From: an uncultured Myxococcales bacterium
GTDB lineage: Bacteria > Myxococcota_A > UBA9042
Assembly (NCBI GenBank): GCA_903840165.1
Contig: CAIMEY010000088.1
Span: 1 to 64,000 of the forward strand
Direction: 5' to 3'
Length of the DNA stretch: 64,000 nt
The position numbers and the translations under genes were made by a program. The notes under the pieces were generated by a model. The model searched no databases and had not been told where the DNA came from. It was given only the letters and a program-made list of their open reading frames with translations. Within the stretch, counting starts at the first letter, position 1; every line of letters starts with the position of its first letter. Below are positions 51,923-61,300 of this stretch, in pieces.

Positions 51923-54900
51923 TTACTTCGGATTTGCGCTATTGGGGCCCGCGTCGTAGATGCGTCCCGCGGCCGAAGGCTTGGTGCCCGTCAAAGTGCC
52001 GTAAAAGAGCTTGATGGTGCCGCCATTGGCCAAAGCGCCGTCGCCACCACGGGCGCTGATGGCGTTGCCAATCGCTTGTAAGACCAGAGTCTTTGCCTCA
52101 AACAGCACACCACCGCCGGCACCGCTGCCGCCGTTGCCGCCCACGCGGCTGCTGTTGTCGTCATTGGCCCCACCGCCGCCGCCTGCGCCATTGGCCAAGA
52201 TGTGGGCCGAGGCCGAAATGGTTAGCGTATTCAAAGCTGTAAGCTTCAGGTAGCCGCCGCCTGCAGCACCGCCGCCGCCGCCTGCCTGGGATTCGGAACC
52301 ACCACCGCCACCGCCACCAGAGCCGAGGCGCAAAGTGCGGTCGAGCGTGTTGTCGCCATTGACGCCGCTACCCGCATAACCCCCCAGCACGCCTACGGAA
52401 GCTGGGCTGCCCGTTGCGCCTGCACCGCCTGCACCGGCAAAGGGCCCAGCGCCGGCTTGGCCGTCGTCGCCGTTGCCGCCTCCTGTGCCACCGCTGCCAC
52501 CGCCGCCACCGCCAGCAGCCCAGCTTTCATCGCCACCGCCGCCACCTGCGCCGTAGCCGCCGCCGCCGCCACCGCCGCGGCTCTGACTGGCTCCTTGGCC
52601 ACCGCCGCCACCGCCGCCTGCACTGTATTCGCCCACGCCGCCTGTGGAAGCTGTGTCTGGATTGTTCGTCGCCGGTGTACCGCCAATGTCCGCAGCCGCA
52701 CCGGGTGCCCCGGCGCCACCGCCCGCACCGCCTGCGCCGCCGGCCATGCCACCGTTGCAGCCCCACTGCCCGCTGCCGCCACCGCCGCCGCCCGTCAAGG
52801 AACCGGCACCACCGCCGACGCAGTTGCTGGAGCCCCCAGGGCCAAAGGGAGCGCCGCCGCCACCGGCCGAACCACCTGCGCAGCCATTGGAATCGCCGTT
52901 GCCACCGGCACCGCCAAGACCACCGACGCCGCCATTGCCGCGCGGGGCCGGGCCGGAACAAGTGGCGCCACCGGCACCGCCGCCACCGTAGCCGCGCCCG
53001 GAAGCCGTGATGGTGCCTGCAACCGTGATATCATTGGCATACACTTCCAGCCAGCCATCCGCCGGCTGCAGCAATTTGGGATCGCTAGGCCCGATGCCGG
53101 GTTGGACGTTGTCGACCTTGCCCCAGCCTTGGACCAGGACGGCCGTTGCGCCATCGATGGACACCGTCTCGAAGTAGTGCTTGCCATAGACAGCCAACAG
53201 CCCGTTTCCAGGCCAATTGAGGCTATAGCCACCCACGGCGTCCGGCGTGCGTAGCCCCGTCGCAGTGCCGTCCCAGGACACAGCCTCAGCAATATGAAGG
53301 CCATTAGAACTGCCTATTTGGCCAAGTGAATTGCCCACCACGGCCCGGACGGAGACGTAGTAGGTGGCCTCGGTCCAAGCACCGGCAAGGGTCAACTTGC
53401 TCAAGGTCGCCGACGTCGCTTTGCCCACGTCTGTCCAACCTGCAACGTCGATCAGTCCCGCCTTGGTGCCGATGGCGACTTGGTAGCTGGTAGCGCCGGC
53501 CACAACACTCCAATTGGCCAGGACAAATCCGTTACCGACGGTTACGGGACTGAACTGGTACAGTTTGTCGGTGCCGGCCAACAAGGAGCCATCACCCACG
53601 GTAGGTGCCAGAATTGCAAGGCATTGGCCGGACGAGCAGATCGTCACGCCCTGGCAAACATTGTCGCACGTGCCGCAGTTGGTGGCCGAGACGCTGAGGT
53701 CGACTTCGCAGCCGTCCTTCTGATTCTTGTTGCAATCTCCATAGTTGGCGTCGCAAGTGCAGACGTAGGAGCCCGGGGTATTTTGGCACGTGGCGTTGCT
53801 GCCGCACAGGCCGGGCTTGGTGGCGCATTCGTCGATGTCGGTGCAACTGAAGCCGTCGCCGCCGTAGCCGGGCAGGCAGGCACAGCCAACCCCGTTATTA
53901 CAAACGGCTTTTCCGTCGCACATGTTGCCGGGGCTGCAGGCACCCGCTTGGCATTTGTCGCCCACGGTGCAGGCGTCGCCGTCAGTGCACGCGGCGCTGT
54001 TGTTGGCATGGGTGCAGCCGGCCTGGAAATCGCAGACGTCATCGGTACACGGGTTGCTATCGTCGCAGTTCTTGGCGATGCCCGGGGCGCAGGTGCCGGC
54101 CAGGCAAAGGTCGCCCAGGGTGCATACATTGCCGTCACTACAGGGCAAATTGTTCTGGGCGTGCTGACAGCCCTTGACTGCGTCGCAACTGTCATTGGTG
54201 CAAATGTTAGCGTCATTGCAGTCAAAGGCGTTGCCGGGCTGGCATTGAGCGACCGCGCAGACATCGCCAAGTGTACACAAGTTACCGTCATCACAAGGCA
54301 ATTGATTGGGCGTGCTGATGCAACCCGTCTTGGCCAAGCACTGGTCGGTCGTACATGGATTGCCATCGTCGCAGATCTTGAAATCGCCGCCGATGCAAAC
54401 GCCGTCAACGCACGCATCGCTGGTCGTGCAAGAATTGCCGTCGCTGCATGCACCTGAATTTGCACTAAATTGGCACCCTTTGCTCGGATCACAGCCATCA
54501 TCGGTGCACGGATTGCCATCGGCGCAAGCCAGGGGGCTGCCGCCCGAGCACGCCCCGGCGGTGCAGACGTCCGCCACGGTGCAGACGTTGCCATCGCTGC
54601 ACGCCACGGCGTTGGCGACAAACTGACAACCCTTGAAAACGTCACAGCTATCTGTGGTGCAGAGGTTGCCATCGTCGCAGGACGTTGCGGCGCCGGGTAG
54701 GCAGAAGCCACCCTGGCAGGTGTCGTCGGTGGTGCAAACATTGCCGTCGCTGCAGGGGGATGCGTCGCTGGGCAAATGGGTGCAACCCGTTGCTTTTTCG
54801 CACAGATCAGCGGTGCAGGGATTCTTGTCGTCACAGTCAAGCGCCGTGCCTACGCACAGGCCGCCCTGGCAGCTGTCGGCCAAGGTGCAGGCGCTGCTGT

Positions 54901-55894
54901 CGTCACAATTGCCTGTTTTTGCAGGATGATCGCACTGCGCGTTGACGCAGTTGTCATAGGTGCAAGGCAGGCCGTCGTCGCACATGCCGGTGCTCGGCTC
55001 ATCGGTTTGGCCGTCGCAGTCGTCGTCGATCAAGTTGCATTGTTCAGGTTGGGCCACGGCTGCGCTGCAGGGTGTCAAGCCGCCATCGCCGCAACTGCGC
55101 TTGCCCATGCAGGTTCCGGCGCCATTGGCCAGCGAGCACAAGGTGCCAAGTTGCAGCTTGGTCGCCCTCACGTCGCAGGGGCAGGTCAAATCTGCCTTGA
55201 CGCACACGGCCGATTTGACGCCGCCGAGGCTGACCTTCTCCTGGCAGGCATACCCATCGCCACAGGTCCCAGCTGGCGTGCAGGCCGGCGCGCAGAAATT
55301 CCCCAGCAGCGAACCAGCATTATCCGTGTACGCTACACAACGGCTGTCGGCCCCGCCAGGTGCGCTGTTGCAATCGCCGTCCTGCGCGCATGGTTCACAA
55401 GCCCTTGGAAATGCGGGCGTACAGACCTGCAAGACTTCGCCCGGTGTCGGCGTCAACTGGGTGCACGTGTAGCCTTGGGGGCACGAACCGCTTGCGCAAA
55501 GGGCAGCACACTCCAGTTTTCCATTATTATCAAGGCATTGCGCACTATCGCACCCACTGTTGTCACTGCACGCGCAGCCCGCCGTGGTGCACGCTACGTC
55601 CGCCGCAACGAGGTCGACAAGCGCTGTGTCCTCGGCAGACGCGTCAGCGATGTCGGTCTGGGGCACATCGAGGGGCGTCCCGAGGTCAGCGGCAACAGAA
55701 TCGGCGGCGGTTGAGTCCGCTCCTGCACCGTCACCCAGAAAACCACTTGTATCTATGAGGGTATCAGCGAGCGCGGACGGCAATGTGCTGACGGCCGTCT
55801 CGTCACCACAGCCCGCCAAGCCTAGCAGCACGGCATGTAGTACAAGGGCATAACCCAGCAACTTAGAGAAAGAAATCTTCCCACACGCGTTCAT
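51923..55894 (-). CDS. Giant Cys-repeat surface lipoprotein with MopE-type motif, EGF, FN3-like and Gly-rich domains
   Basis: A 1323-aa protein. The signal peptide has a lipobox (GLAGC) and is followed by an Ala/Asp-rich linker (about 30-105). Cys-rich modules follow, then a MopE-type metal-binding motif (CNLIDDDCDGQTDE, near 300) and about 14 CDDGNPCT-type units (about 310-660). A calcium-binding EGF-like domain (DIDECATKPGLCG), a fibronectin-III-like domain and a beta-rich part precede a Gly-rich C-terminal 300 residues. I chose ATG 55894 because it opens directly into the signal peptide; the earlier frame is non-secretory. It lies tail-to-tail with ileS and divergent from the P-domain protein. 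Confidence 0.85.
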   Translation of the reverse strand: MNACGKISFSKLLGYALVLHAVLLGLAGCGDETAVSTLPSALADTLIDTSGFLGDGAGADSTAADSVAADLGTPLDVPQTDIADASAEDTALVDLVAADVACTTAGCACSDNSGCDSAQCLDNNGKLECAALCASGSCPQGYTCTQLTPTPGEVLQVCTPAFPRACEPCAQDGDCNSAPGGADSRCVAYTDNAGSLLGNFCAPACTPAGTCGDGYACQEKVSLGGVKSAVCVKADLTCPCDVRATKLQLGTLCSLANGAGTCMGKRSCGDGGLTPCSAAVAQPEQCNLIDDDCDGQTDEPSTGMCDDGLPCTYDNCVNAQCDHPAKTGNCDDSSACTLADSCQGGLCVGTALDCDDKNPCTADLCEKATGCTHLPSDASPCSDGNVCTTDDTCQGGFCLPGAATSCDDGNLCTTDSCDVFKGCQFVANAVACSDGNVCTVADVCTAGACSGGSPLACADGNPCTDDGCDPSKGCQFSANSGACSDGNSCTTSDACVDGVCIGGDFKICDDGNPCTTDQCLAKTGCISTPNQLPCDDGNLCTLGDVCAVAQCQPGNAFDCNDANICTNDSCDAVKGCQHAQNNLPCSDGNVCTLGDLCLAGTCAPGIAKNCDDSNPCTDDVCDFQAGCTHANNSAACTDGDACTVGDKCQAGACSPGNMCDGKAVCNNGVGCACLPGYGGDGFSCTDIDECATKPGLCGSNATCQNTPGSYVCTCDANYGDCNKNQKDGCEVDLSVSATNCGTCDNVCQGVTICSSGQCLAILAPTVGDGSLLAGTDKLYQFSPVTVGNGFVLANWSVVAGATSYQVAIGTKAGLIDVAGWTDVGKATSATLSKLTLAGAWTEATYYVSVRAVVGNSLGQIGSSNGLHIAEAVSWDGTATGLRTPDAVGGYSLNWPGNGLLAVYGKHYFETVSIDGATAVLVQGWGKVDNVQPGIGPSDPKLLQPADGWLEVYANDITVAGTITASGRGYGGGGAGGATCSGPAPRGNGGVGGLGGAGGNGDSNGCAGGSAGGGGAPFGPGGSSNCVGGGAGSLTGGGGGGSGQWGCNGGMAGGAGGAGGGAGAPGAAADIGGTPATNNPDTASTGGVGEYSAGGGGGGGQGASQSRGGGGGGGYGAGGGGGDESWAAGGGGGGSGGTGGGNGDDGQAGAGPFAGAGGAGATGSPASVGVLGGYAGSGVNGDNTLDRTLRLGSGGGGGGGSESQAGGGGGAAGGGYLKLTALNTLTISASAHILANGAGGGGGANDDNSSRVGGNGGSGAGGGVLFEAKTLVLQAIGNAISARGGDGALANGGTIKLFYGTLTGTKPSAAGRIYDAGPNSANPK
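53923..54985 (-). repeat. About 14 CDDGNPCT-type half-repeats of the 51923 protein
   Basis: Each unit starts with C-x-D-x-x-x-C-T and has two further Cys residues, with unit length of about 25 residues. The pattern and spacing match the larger array in the protein at 58330. The array is imperfect at the DNA level. Confidence 0.8.
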
Positions 55895-55910
55895 CTCGCC
55901 CCCAAGCCGG

Positions 55911-55949
55911 CCTAATGCCGCCGCCCAGCGTACTTCGCCCGGCATTAGG
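55911..55949. promoter_or_regulatory. Perfect 10-base inverted repeat in the leader of the 51923-55894 gene
   Basis: CCTAATGCCG (55911-55920) and CGGCATTAGG (55940-55949) are exact inverted repeats around a 19-base spacer. In the minus-strand transcript the stem would end 16 bases before the start codon, next to the ribosome binding region, where it could affect translation. It could instead be an operator for the divergent gene pair. Confidence 0.5.
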
Positions 55950-55975
55950 AGCCAAGCTGCAACCCACTTCGTCAA

Positions 55976-56004
55976 TATGTACGCGACCCTGGCCGGGACG
56001 TCAA
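55976..56004 (-). promoter_or_regulatory. Candidate promoter of the 51923-55894 gene
   Basis: On the minus strand TTGACG (56004-55999) is followed after 17 bases by TACATA (55981-55976). The -35 match is good and the -10 poor. A start site near 55969 would put the inverted repeat at 55911-55949 in the leader. Confidence 0.3.
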
Positions 56005-56114
56005 ATCGGCGTGTGACTAGGTCTGGCTTGAGCCATGCCTGTGCTTGAACCTGGCCGAGACTACGCTTGCACTCATCGGCAGTTCTGCCATGCTGCATTC
56101 AGTTGGAGGAAATC

Positions 56115-58199
56115 ATGCGCCGCAACACCCTATTGCTCTTGGTCTTTGCCGCCTGCATTTGGCCAGCGTTGGCCATGGCCGGTCCGAGTTCCATTGGCGT
56201 CGATGGTGGCCTGCAGGCTGCTGGCGGGGGCCCGGCTGCGGACGGGGTCTATCCGATCACTTTTAGCCTATATAAACAAGAAGTTGGTGGCGCACCTTTG
56301 TGGACCGAGCCCGTGCTTGGGGTCAACGTCAAGGCCGGCGGCTTCCACACGGTTCTCGGCAGTAAAGTGCCTATTTCTCCGCCACTTTTTGCCGGAATCG
56401 ACGCGCTGTGGCTGGAGGTCAAGGTCGAGCCGGACCCTGCCCTGGCGCGCGTCCCCGTCCATTCCGTGGTCTTTGCCATGCAAGCCGCTGTCGCTCAAGC
56501 ACTTTCTTGTTCCGGCTGCGTCGGTCCCGGGCAGTTGGACCCCGCGGCCCTGCAAGGCTTGGCCAAGACGGCCGATTTGGCCAAGGTGGCGACATCTGGC
56601 AACTACGCAGACTTGCTCAATATTCCGGATCTGAGTGGTTTGACCAAGAATTCTGCTTTGGCAAACGTCGCTTTTTCAGGTAATTACAGCGACTTGAATG
56701 GAAAGCCCATTCTCGCGCCGGTCGCAAGTACTGGCAATTACGGAGATCTAGCCGGCAAGCCGGCACTTGCTGCGATCGCCACGTCGGGGAGTTTTGGCGC
56801 TCTGGTCGATGTTCCTAAGATGGCAAAAGTAGGCGCTTCTTGCGGTTCAGGCCTTGTCATCCACGGCATCCTGGCGGACGGGAGCTATGATTGCGTGCAG
56901 GCCCAATCCGGATTGCCGGCTGACGGCCTAGCCGCGGTCTCCAGCGGCACGCTGACGGATCAGTTCAGCGACTCCTTTGCCGGCTCGAGCAACATCGCGA
57001 TAAAAGACAACTTTCCCCCAGGCGTTGCCGACAGCATGACCGTGCCCGACCTTGGCGTTTGCCAAGCCGTGAGCGTCACGGTGGACATCAGCAACTCGGA
57101 TGTCAGCAAGCTCAAAGTGCTCCTTTACGACCCCAACAATGTCAGCTACTTGCTCTTTGACGGCGGTGCTGCGGGCAACAGCCTCAAGACGACCTTTCCA
57201 GAGCAGACAAAACTCGTCTCTGGCGACTTAAGCACATGGAACACCAAGAATGCCAAGGGGAAATGGACGATTACTGTGATCGACGCCAGCGCCAACGGCC
57301 AAGCCACCGATGGCCAAATCAACAGTTGGTCCGTGGCGATCAAGACCATTTCCAGCAGTAAAGTCGCGGCCAACGGCACCCTTCTGACCAATGCCGGCCT
57401 CAAGCTGATGGTAGCGGCCAATCCGCCAGTCACCTGTGACGCCAGCCAATACGGCTTTACGTATATCAGCAGCACCGACAAGGCGCTGGAAATTTGCAAT
57501 GGTGTCACGTGGTTTCCCCTGTCCATCAGCACGTTCGGGACCCAAACCAATCCGGCCCTGCATTGCAAGGACCTCTTGGCCAAACAACCCACAAGTAAGG
57601 ATGGGCTCTACTGGATCGACCCCAATGGCGGAGCCCCGGCCGATGCCTTTCAAGCCTATTGCGACATGACCTCCACGGGCGGCGGTTGGACCCTAATCGC
57701 ACGCATGACCAATGGCTGCTGGACGGACACCAACAACGCGGTGGGCACCCTGACATCGCCCACGCAGGCCAAGTGCGCTAAGTACTCCGATGTTGTGATT
57801 AATCAGATTCGCGCCGCGACCAACTCAGACGGCGTGTTTTGGGGCTGGCATGACGGCAATGTCTACCCGTTGCCGGCGACGGGGCGATACCTCAAGATTA
57901 TCAATGGCTCTTTTGACGCATCGAACACGCAGGCAGGCTTAACGCAACAGTGCAGTTGCAGCGCCGCCGGGCCCTGGAGCCCGACGTACAACTCGGTCAG
58001 CAGCATGGCGGGCGTGTACAACCATTCGTCGCAGAACGGCTGGGAATGCGTGACCGCTGGCGCCAATGGCTGCGATAATACCACTGTCTTTGCGCAGGGT
58101 TTATTCCTCTATCAGCACGTCCTGCATCAGGCCGGCACCTTCCCCTCGGACTCGCACGGCGTGCCGGGTGGGGCCAATGGCTGGCTCTGGATTCGCTAG
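56115..58199 (+). CDS. Secreted protein with fibre-like repeats, P-domain and fibrinogen-like domain
   Basis: A 694-aa protein with a signal peptide (residues 1-24, ending LAMAGP). The first 130 residues resemble the N-terminal domain of the LamG protein at 37579-39312, followed by about four diverged fibre-like repeats (LAKVATSGNYADL, NVAFSGNYSDL, VASTGNYGDL). A P-domain-like beta sandwich follows (SVTVDISNSDVSKLKVLLYD, GKWTITVIDASANGQATDG). The last part is fibrinogen-like: CKDLLAKQPTSKDGLYWIDP and FQAYCDMTSTGGGWTLIARM. GGAGGA four bases before the ATG makes the start firm. It lies between the two giant Cys-repeat genes and may be a partner or ligand; that is inference. Confidence 0.85.
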   Translation: MRRNTLLLLVFAACIWPALAMAGPSSIGVDGGLQAAGGGPAADGVYPITFSLYKQEVGGAPLWTEPVLGVNVKAGGFHTVLGSKVPISPPLFAGIDALWLEVKVEPDPALARVPVHSVVFAMQAAVAQALSCSGCVGPGQLDPAALQGLAKTADLAKVATSGNYADLLNIPDLSGLTKNSALANVAFSGNYSDLNGKPILAPVASTGNYGDLAGKPALAAIATSGSFGALVDVPKMAKVGASCGSGLVIHGILADGSYDCVQAQSGLPADGLAAVSSGTLTDQFSDSFAGSSNIAIKDNFPPGVADSMTVPDLGVCQAVSVTVDISNSDVSKLKVLLYDPNNVSYLLFDGGAAGNSLKTTFPEQTKLVSGDLSTWNTKNAKGKWTITVIDASANGQATDGQINSWSVAIKTISSSKVAANGTLLTNAGLKLMVAANPPVTCDASQYGFTYISSTDKALEICNGVTWFPLSISTFGTQTNPALHCKDLLAKQPTSKDGLYWIDPNGGAPADAFQAYCDMTSTGGGWTLIARMTNGCWTDTNNAVGTLTSPTQAKCAKYSDVVINQIRAATNSDGVFWGWHDGNVYPLPATGRYLKIINGSFDASNTQAGLTQQCSCSAAGPWSPTYNSVSSMAGVYNHSSQNGWECVTAGANGCDNTTVFAQGLFLYQHVLHQAGTFPSDSHGVPGGANGWLWIR

Positions 58200-58240
58200 A
58201 ACGGGCCTACGCTTTGCGCCCCGAATCGATGGGCATTGCC

Positions 58241-58278
58241 TGAGGTTCGGCCTCAACTGTCCCGACCTGCCACGGGAC
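58241..58278. terminator. Possible bidirectional terminator: two adjacent stem-loops
   Basis: TGAGG-TTCGG-CCTCA (58241-58255) and GTCCCG (58259-58264) paired with CGGGAC (58273-58278) lie between two convergent genes. Neither is followed by a T-tract, so termination is uncertain. Confidence 0.3.
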
Positions 58279-58329
58279 GCAAAGAATCACAATATCGCAA
58301 TGAAGTTAGGCGCTTGAACTGGGCGTCCG

Positions 58330-61300
58330 CTAGCCACCGAAGTAAGTCGGTGCCGTGGTACCGGTGATAGCACTGGCTTTGACGGCGATGCGTCCCTGGC
58401 CTCCAGACCCTGCGCTGCCGCCGCACGTGCAACCGCCGCCGGCGCCGCCGTTGGCTGTGATGAGGCCGCTGCCCAGGGTGGCCGTTGTCGCCTGTATGCG
58501 AATCGCACCGCCCGCGCCGCCGCCGCCGCCGGCCATGCCGCAACCGCCGCCGCCGCAGCCATTGGTGCCGCTGCCGCCGCCGTTGCCTGTGGCGCTGACG
58601 CTGCCCGTGTTGGTCACCGAGGGCGAGAGCACCACCACGATGCCACCGCCGATGCCGCCCGAACCCGGATTGCCGCCGTCTTCGTCGCCGCCACCTTCGC
58701 CGCCGGCTCCACCGAAGAACATGCCTGTGGTCAAGTCTGCGGCACCGACAACATTGCCTGCGGGCACCGAAGCATTGCCTTGGGACGCGCAAGCGCCTGT
58801 TGTGCCACTGCTTCCTGCGCCACCAGCGGAACCGTAGCTGCCGCCACCGCCCTCACCGCAGTCCTGGCCTTGTCGTCCGCCGGCTCCACCAGCGCCATTG
58901 GCAGATTGCTGTTGGACCATTGGGCCGCTGGACGACTCGCCGGCCCATCCGGGCTGGCATTGGTAGTAGCAACCGTGGCTCTGGCCGCGGAAGCCCTTGC
59001 CATTCATGTGCAAAGTCCCGGCATTGCTGATAGATGTGCTGCCCATGATGACCAAGATGCCGCCGCTGCTGCCGTCCCAGGCGGGGGCGCTGAGTGTTCC
59101 GCCAGCATTGACCGTCACAGTCGTGTACTGAGGAATCACAACCAACTGCGCATGATTATTGCCAGATGTGCTGTAGGCGTTGGTCAGTGCCTTGGTGAAG
59201 GTGAGCGTTGAGCCCGATACGCTCAGCACAGCCGCCGTTTCCCATACGCCGGCATTGGTGCCCATGGACTGATGAATCAAGACGATTTGCCCGCTGCCGA
59301 TGCCGGCTGCCGAGGCGACCGTGGCCGTGCTGGCTCCAGCACTGGCGGTCACGGCCGTGCGCACTTGATTGACCACGACCGATTGACCGTTCGTCACGGT
59401 CAACGCGCCATCCGTGCCGGCGCCATAACCCAAGGCAAGACAGGCACTTGCCGTGCAAACCGTCTGGGCGGGGCAGGCATTGCCGCAACTGCCACAATTC
59501 TTGTTGTCATTGGTGGTGTTGGCCTCGCAACCGTTGGCGGCGGTGTTGTCGCAGTTGCCGTAAGACGCGCTACAAGTACCTACGCCGCATAGACTATTGG
59601 CGCATGCAGCCGTGCCATTGGTCACCGCCGGGCACACGACGCCGCAGCCGCCGCAGTTGTTGAGGTCGGCGCTGCTGGCCAACTCACAGCCGTCGGTCAA
59701 CTTGTTGTTATTGCAATCACTAAAGCCAGCAGCGCACGCGCCGTTGCAGACGCCGCCACCGCACGCTGCCGTGATGTGGCTGCCAGAACAGACGGTGCCA
59801 CAGCCGCCGCAGTTGCCGATGCTGGTTTTGGTATTGATTTCACAGCCATCGCCAGGGACGTTGTTGCAGTCGGCAAAGCCCGCGGCGCAGCCACATGCAT
59901 AAGTGCCTGGTTTGTTGATGCAAACCATGTTGGCCGCGCACGTATAGGTGCCGGCCGCGCATTCATCGATGTCGGTGCAAGTAAAGCCGTCACCAGTATA
60001 ACCTGCTGAACATACGCACGAAACGGACTGAGCTCCCGGCGTACACAGGGCATTGGCACTGCATCCCGTGCTGCCTTTGCATTGGCCGTTGCTGCACACG
60101 TCGCCGCCGGTGCAGCCGTTGTTGTCATTGCAATCCGTTGTATTATTGGTGAATTTACAGCCGTTGACCGCATTGCAGCTGTCGTCCGTGCACGGGTTGC
60201 CGTCGTTGCAAACTACGCCGGTTCCGGCCACGCAGACGCCTCCGCTGCACGCGTCGCCAACGGTGCAAACACTGCCGTCGCTGCAAGGAGCGGTGTTGGC
60301 CTTGTTGGCGCAACCAGCGATTGGATCACAGGAATCATCGGTGCAGACGTTGCTGTCATTGCAGGCCTTGGCGCTACCCGGCACGCAGACACCGGCCTTG
60401 CAGGCGTCGCCGACGGTGCACACGTTGTTGTCAGTGCAAACCGCCGCATTGGCAACGCTTACGCAGCCCTTGACAGGGTCGCAGCTGTCATCTGTGCACA
60501 CATTGCCATCGTCGCAGGCAATCGCCTTTCCAGCCAAGCACTTACTAGCAGCGCAGACGTCGCCGACGGTGCAGACGCTGCCATCATCGCACGGCGCCGA
60601 ATTAGCGGAGTGCACGCAACCGCTGATTGCGTTACAGCTATCCGTGGTGCAGACGTTCTTGTCATCGCAGTCGACGGCTAAGCCGGCTACGCACTTGCTG
60701 GCCACACAGGCATCGCCGCTCGTGCACAGGTTGTTGTCGGTGCAGACGGCTGAATTAGCTGTATTAACGCAGCCTTTTGCCATATCGCAGCTGTCATTGG
60801 TACAGGGATTGCCGTCGTCACAGGCGACGCTGCTGCCGGGTTGGCAACTGCCTCCGGCGCACGTGTCGCCAACGGTGCAGACGCTACCATCGCTGCACGG
60901 TGCCGTGTTGTTGGCCTTGTTGCACGCCCCGGACTTGGGGTCACAAGTCTCTGTTGTGCAAGGATTTCCGTCGTCGCACGCGCTGGGGCCGCTGGGGGTG
61001 CAGATGCCGTTGTTGCAAGCGTCGCCGACCGTGCAGCCGTTGTTGTCGTCGCAGACCGCCGTGTTGTTGGTCTTGGTGCATCCGGTCTTGCTGTTGCAAC
61101 TGTCGTCAGTGCAAGGGTTTCCGTCGTCACAGATGATGGCCAAACCGCCGACGCAGCTACCCGCCGCGCAGACGTCCCCCTTGGTGCACACCGAGCCGTC
61201 ATCGCAAGGGGCGCCGTTGTTCGTGAACACGCAACCCTTGATGGAGTCACAGCTATCGGTGGTGCAGACTTGGCCATCATCGCAGGGCAACGCGCTGCCC

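Noticed and set aside
52414..53254. Arg- and Ala/Thr-rich plus-strand frames over the Gly-rich tail
   Set aside because: They are shadows of GGC/GCC-rich DNA coding the Gly-rich C-terminus of the minus-strand gene.
53480..55714. Long Ala/Val/Gly-rich plus-strand frames opposite the 51923 gene
   Set aside because: Antisense to a well-supported Cys-repeat gene; repeated composition explains them.
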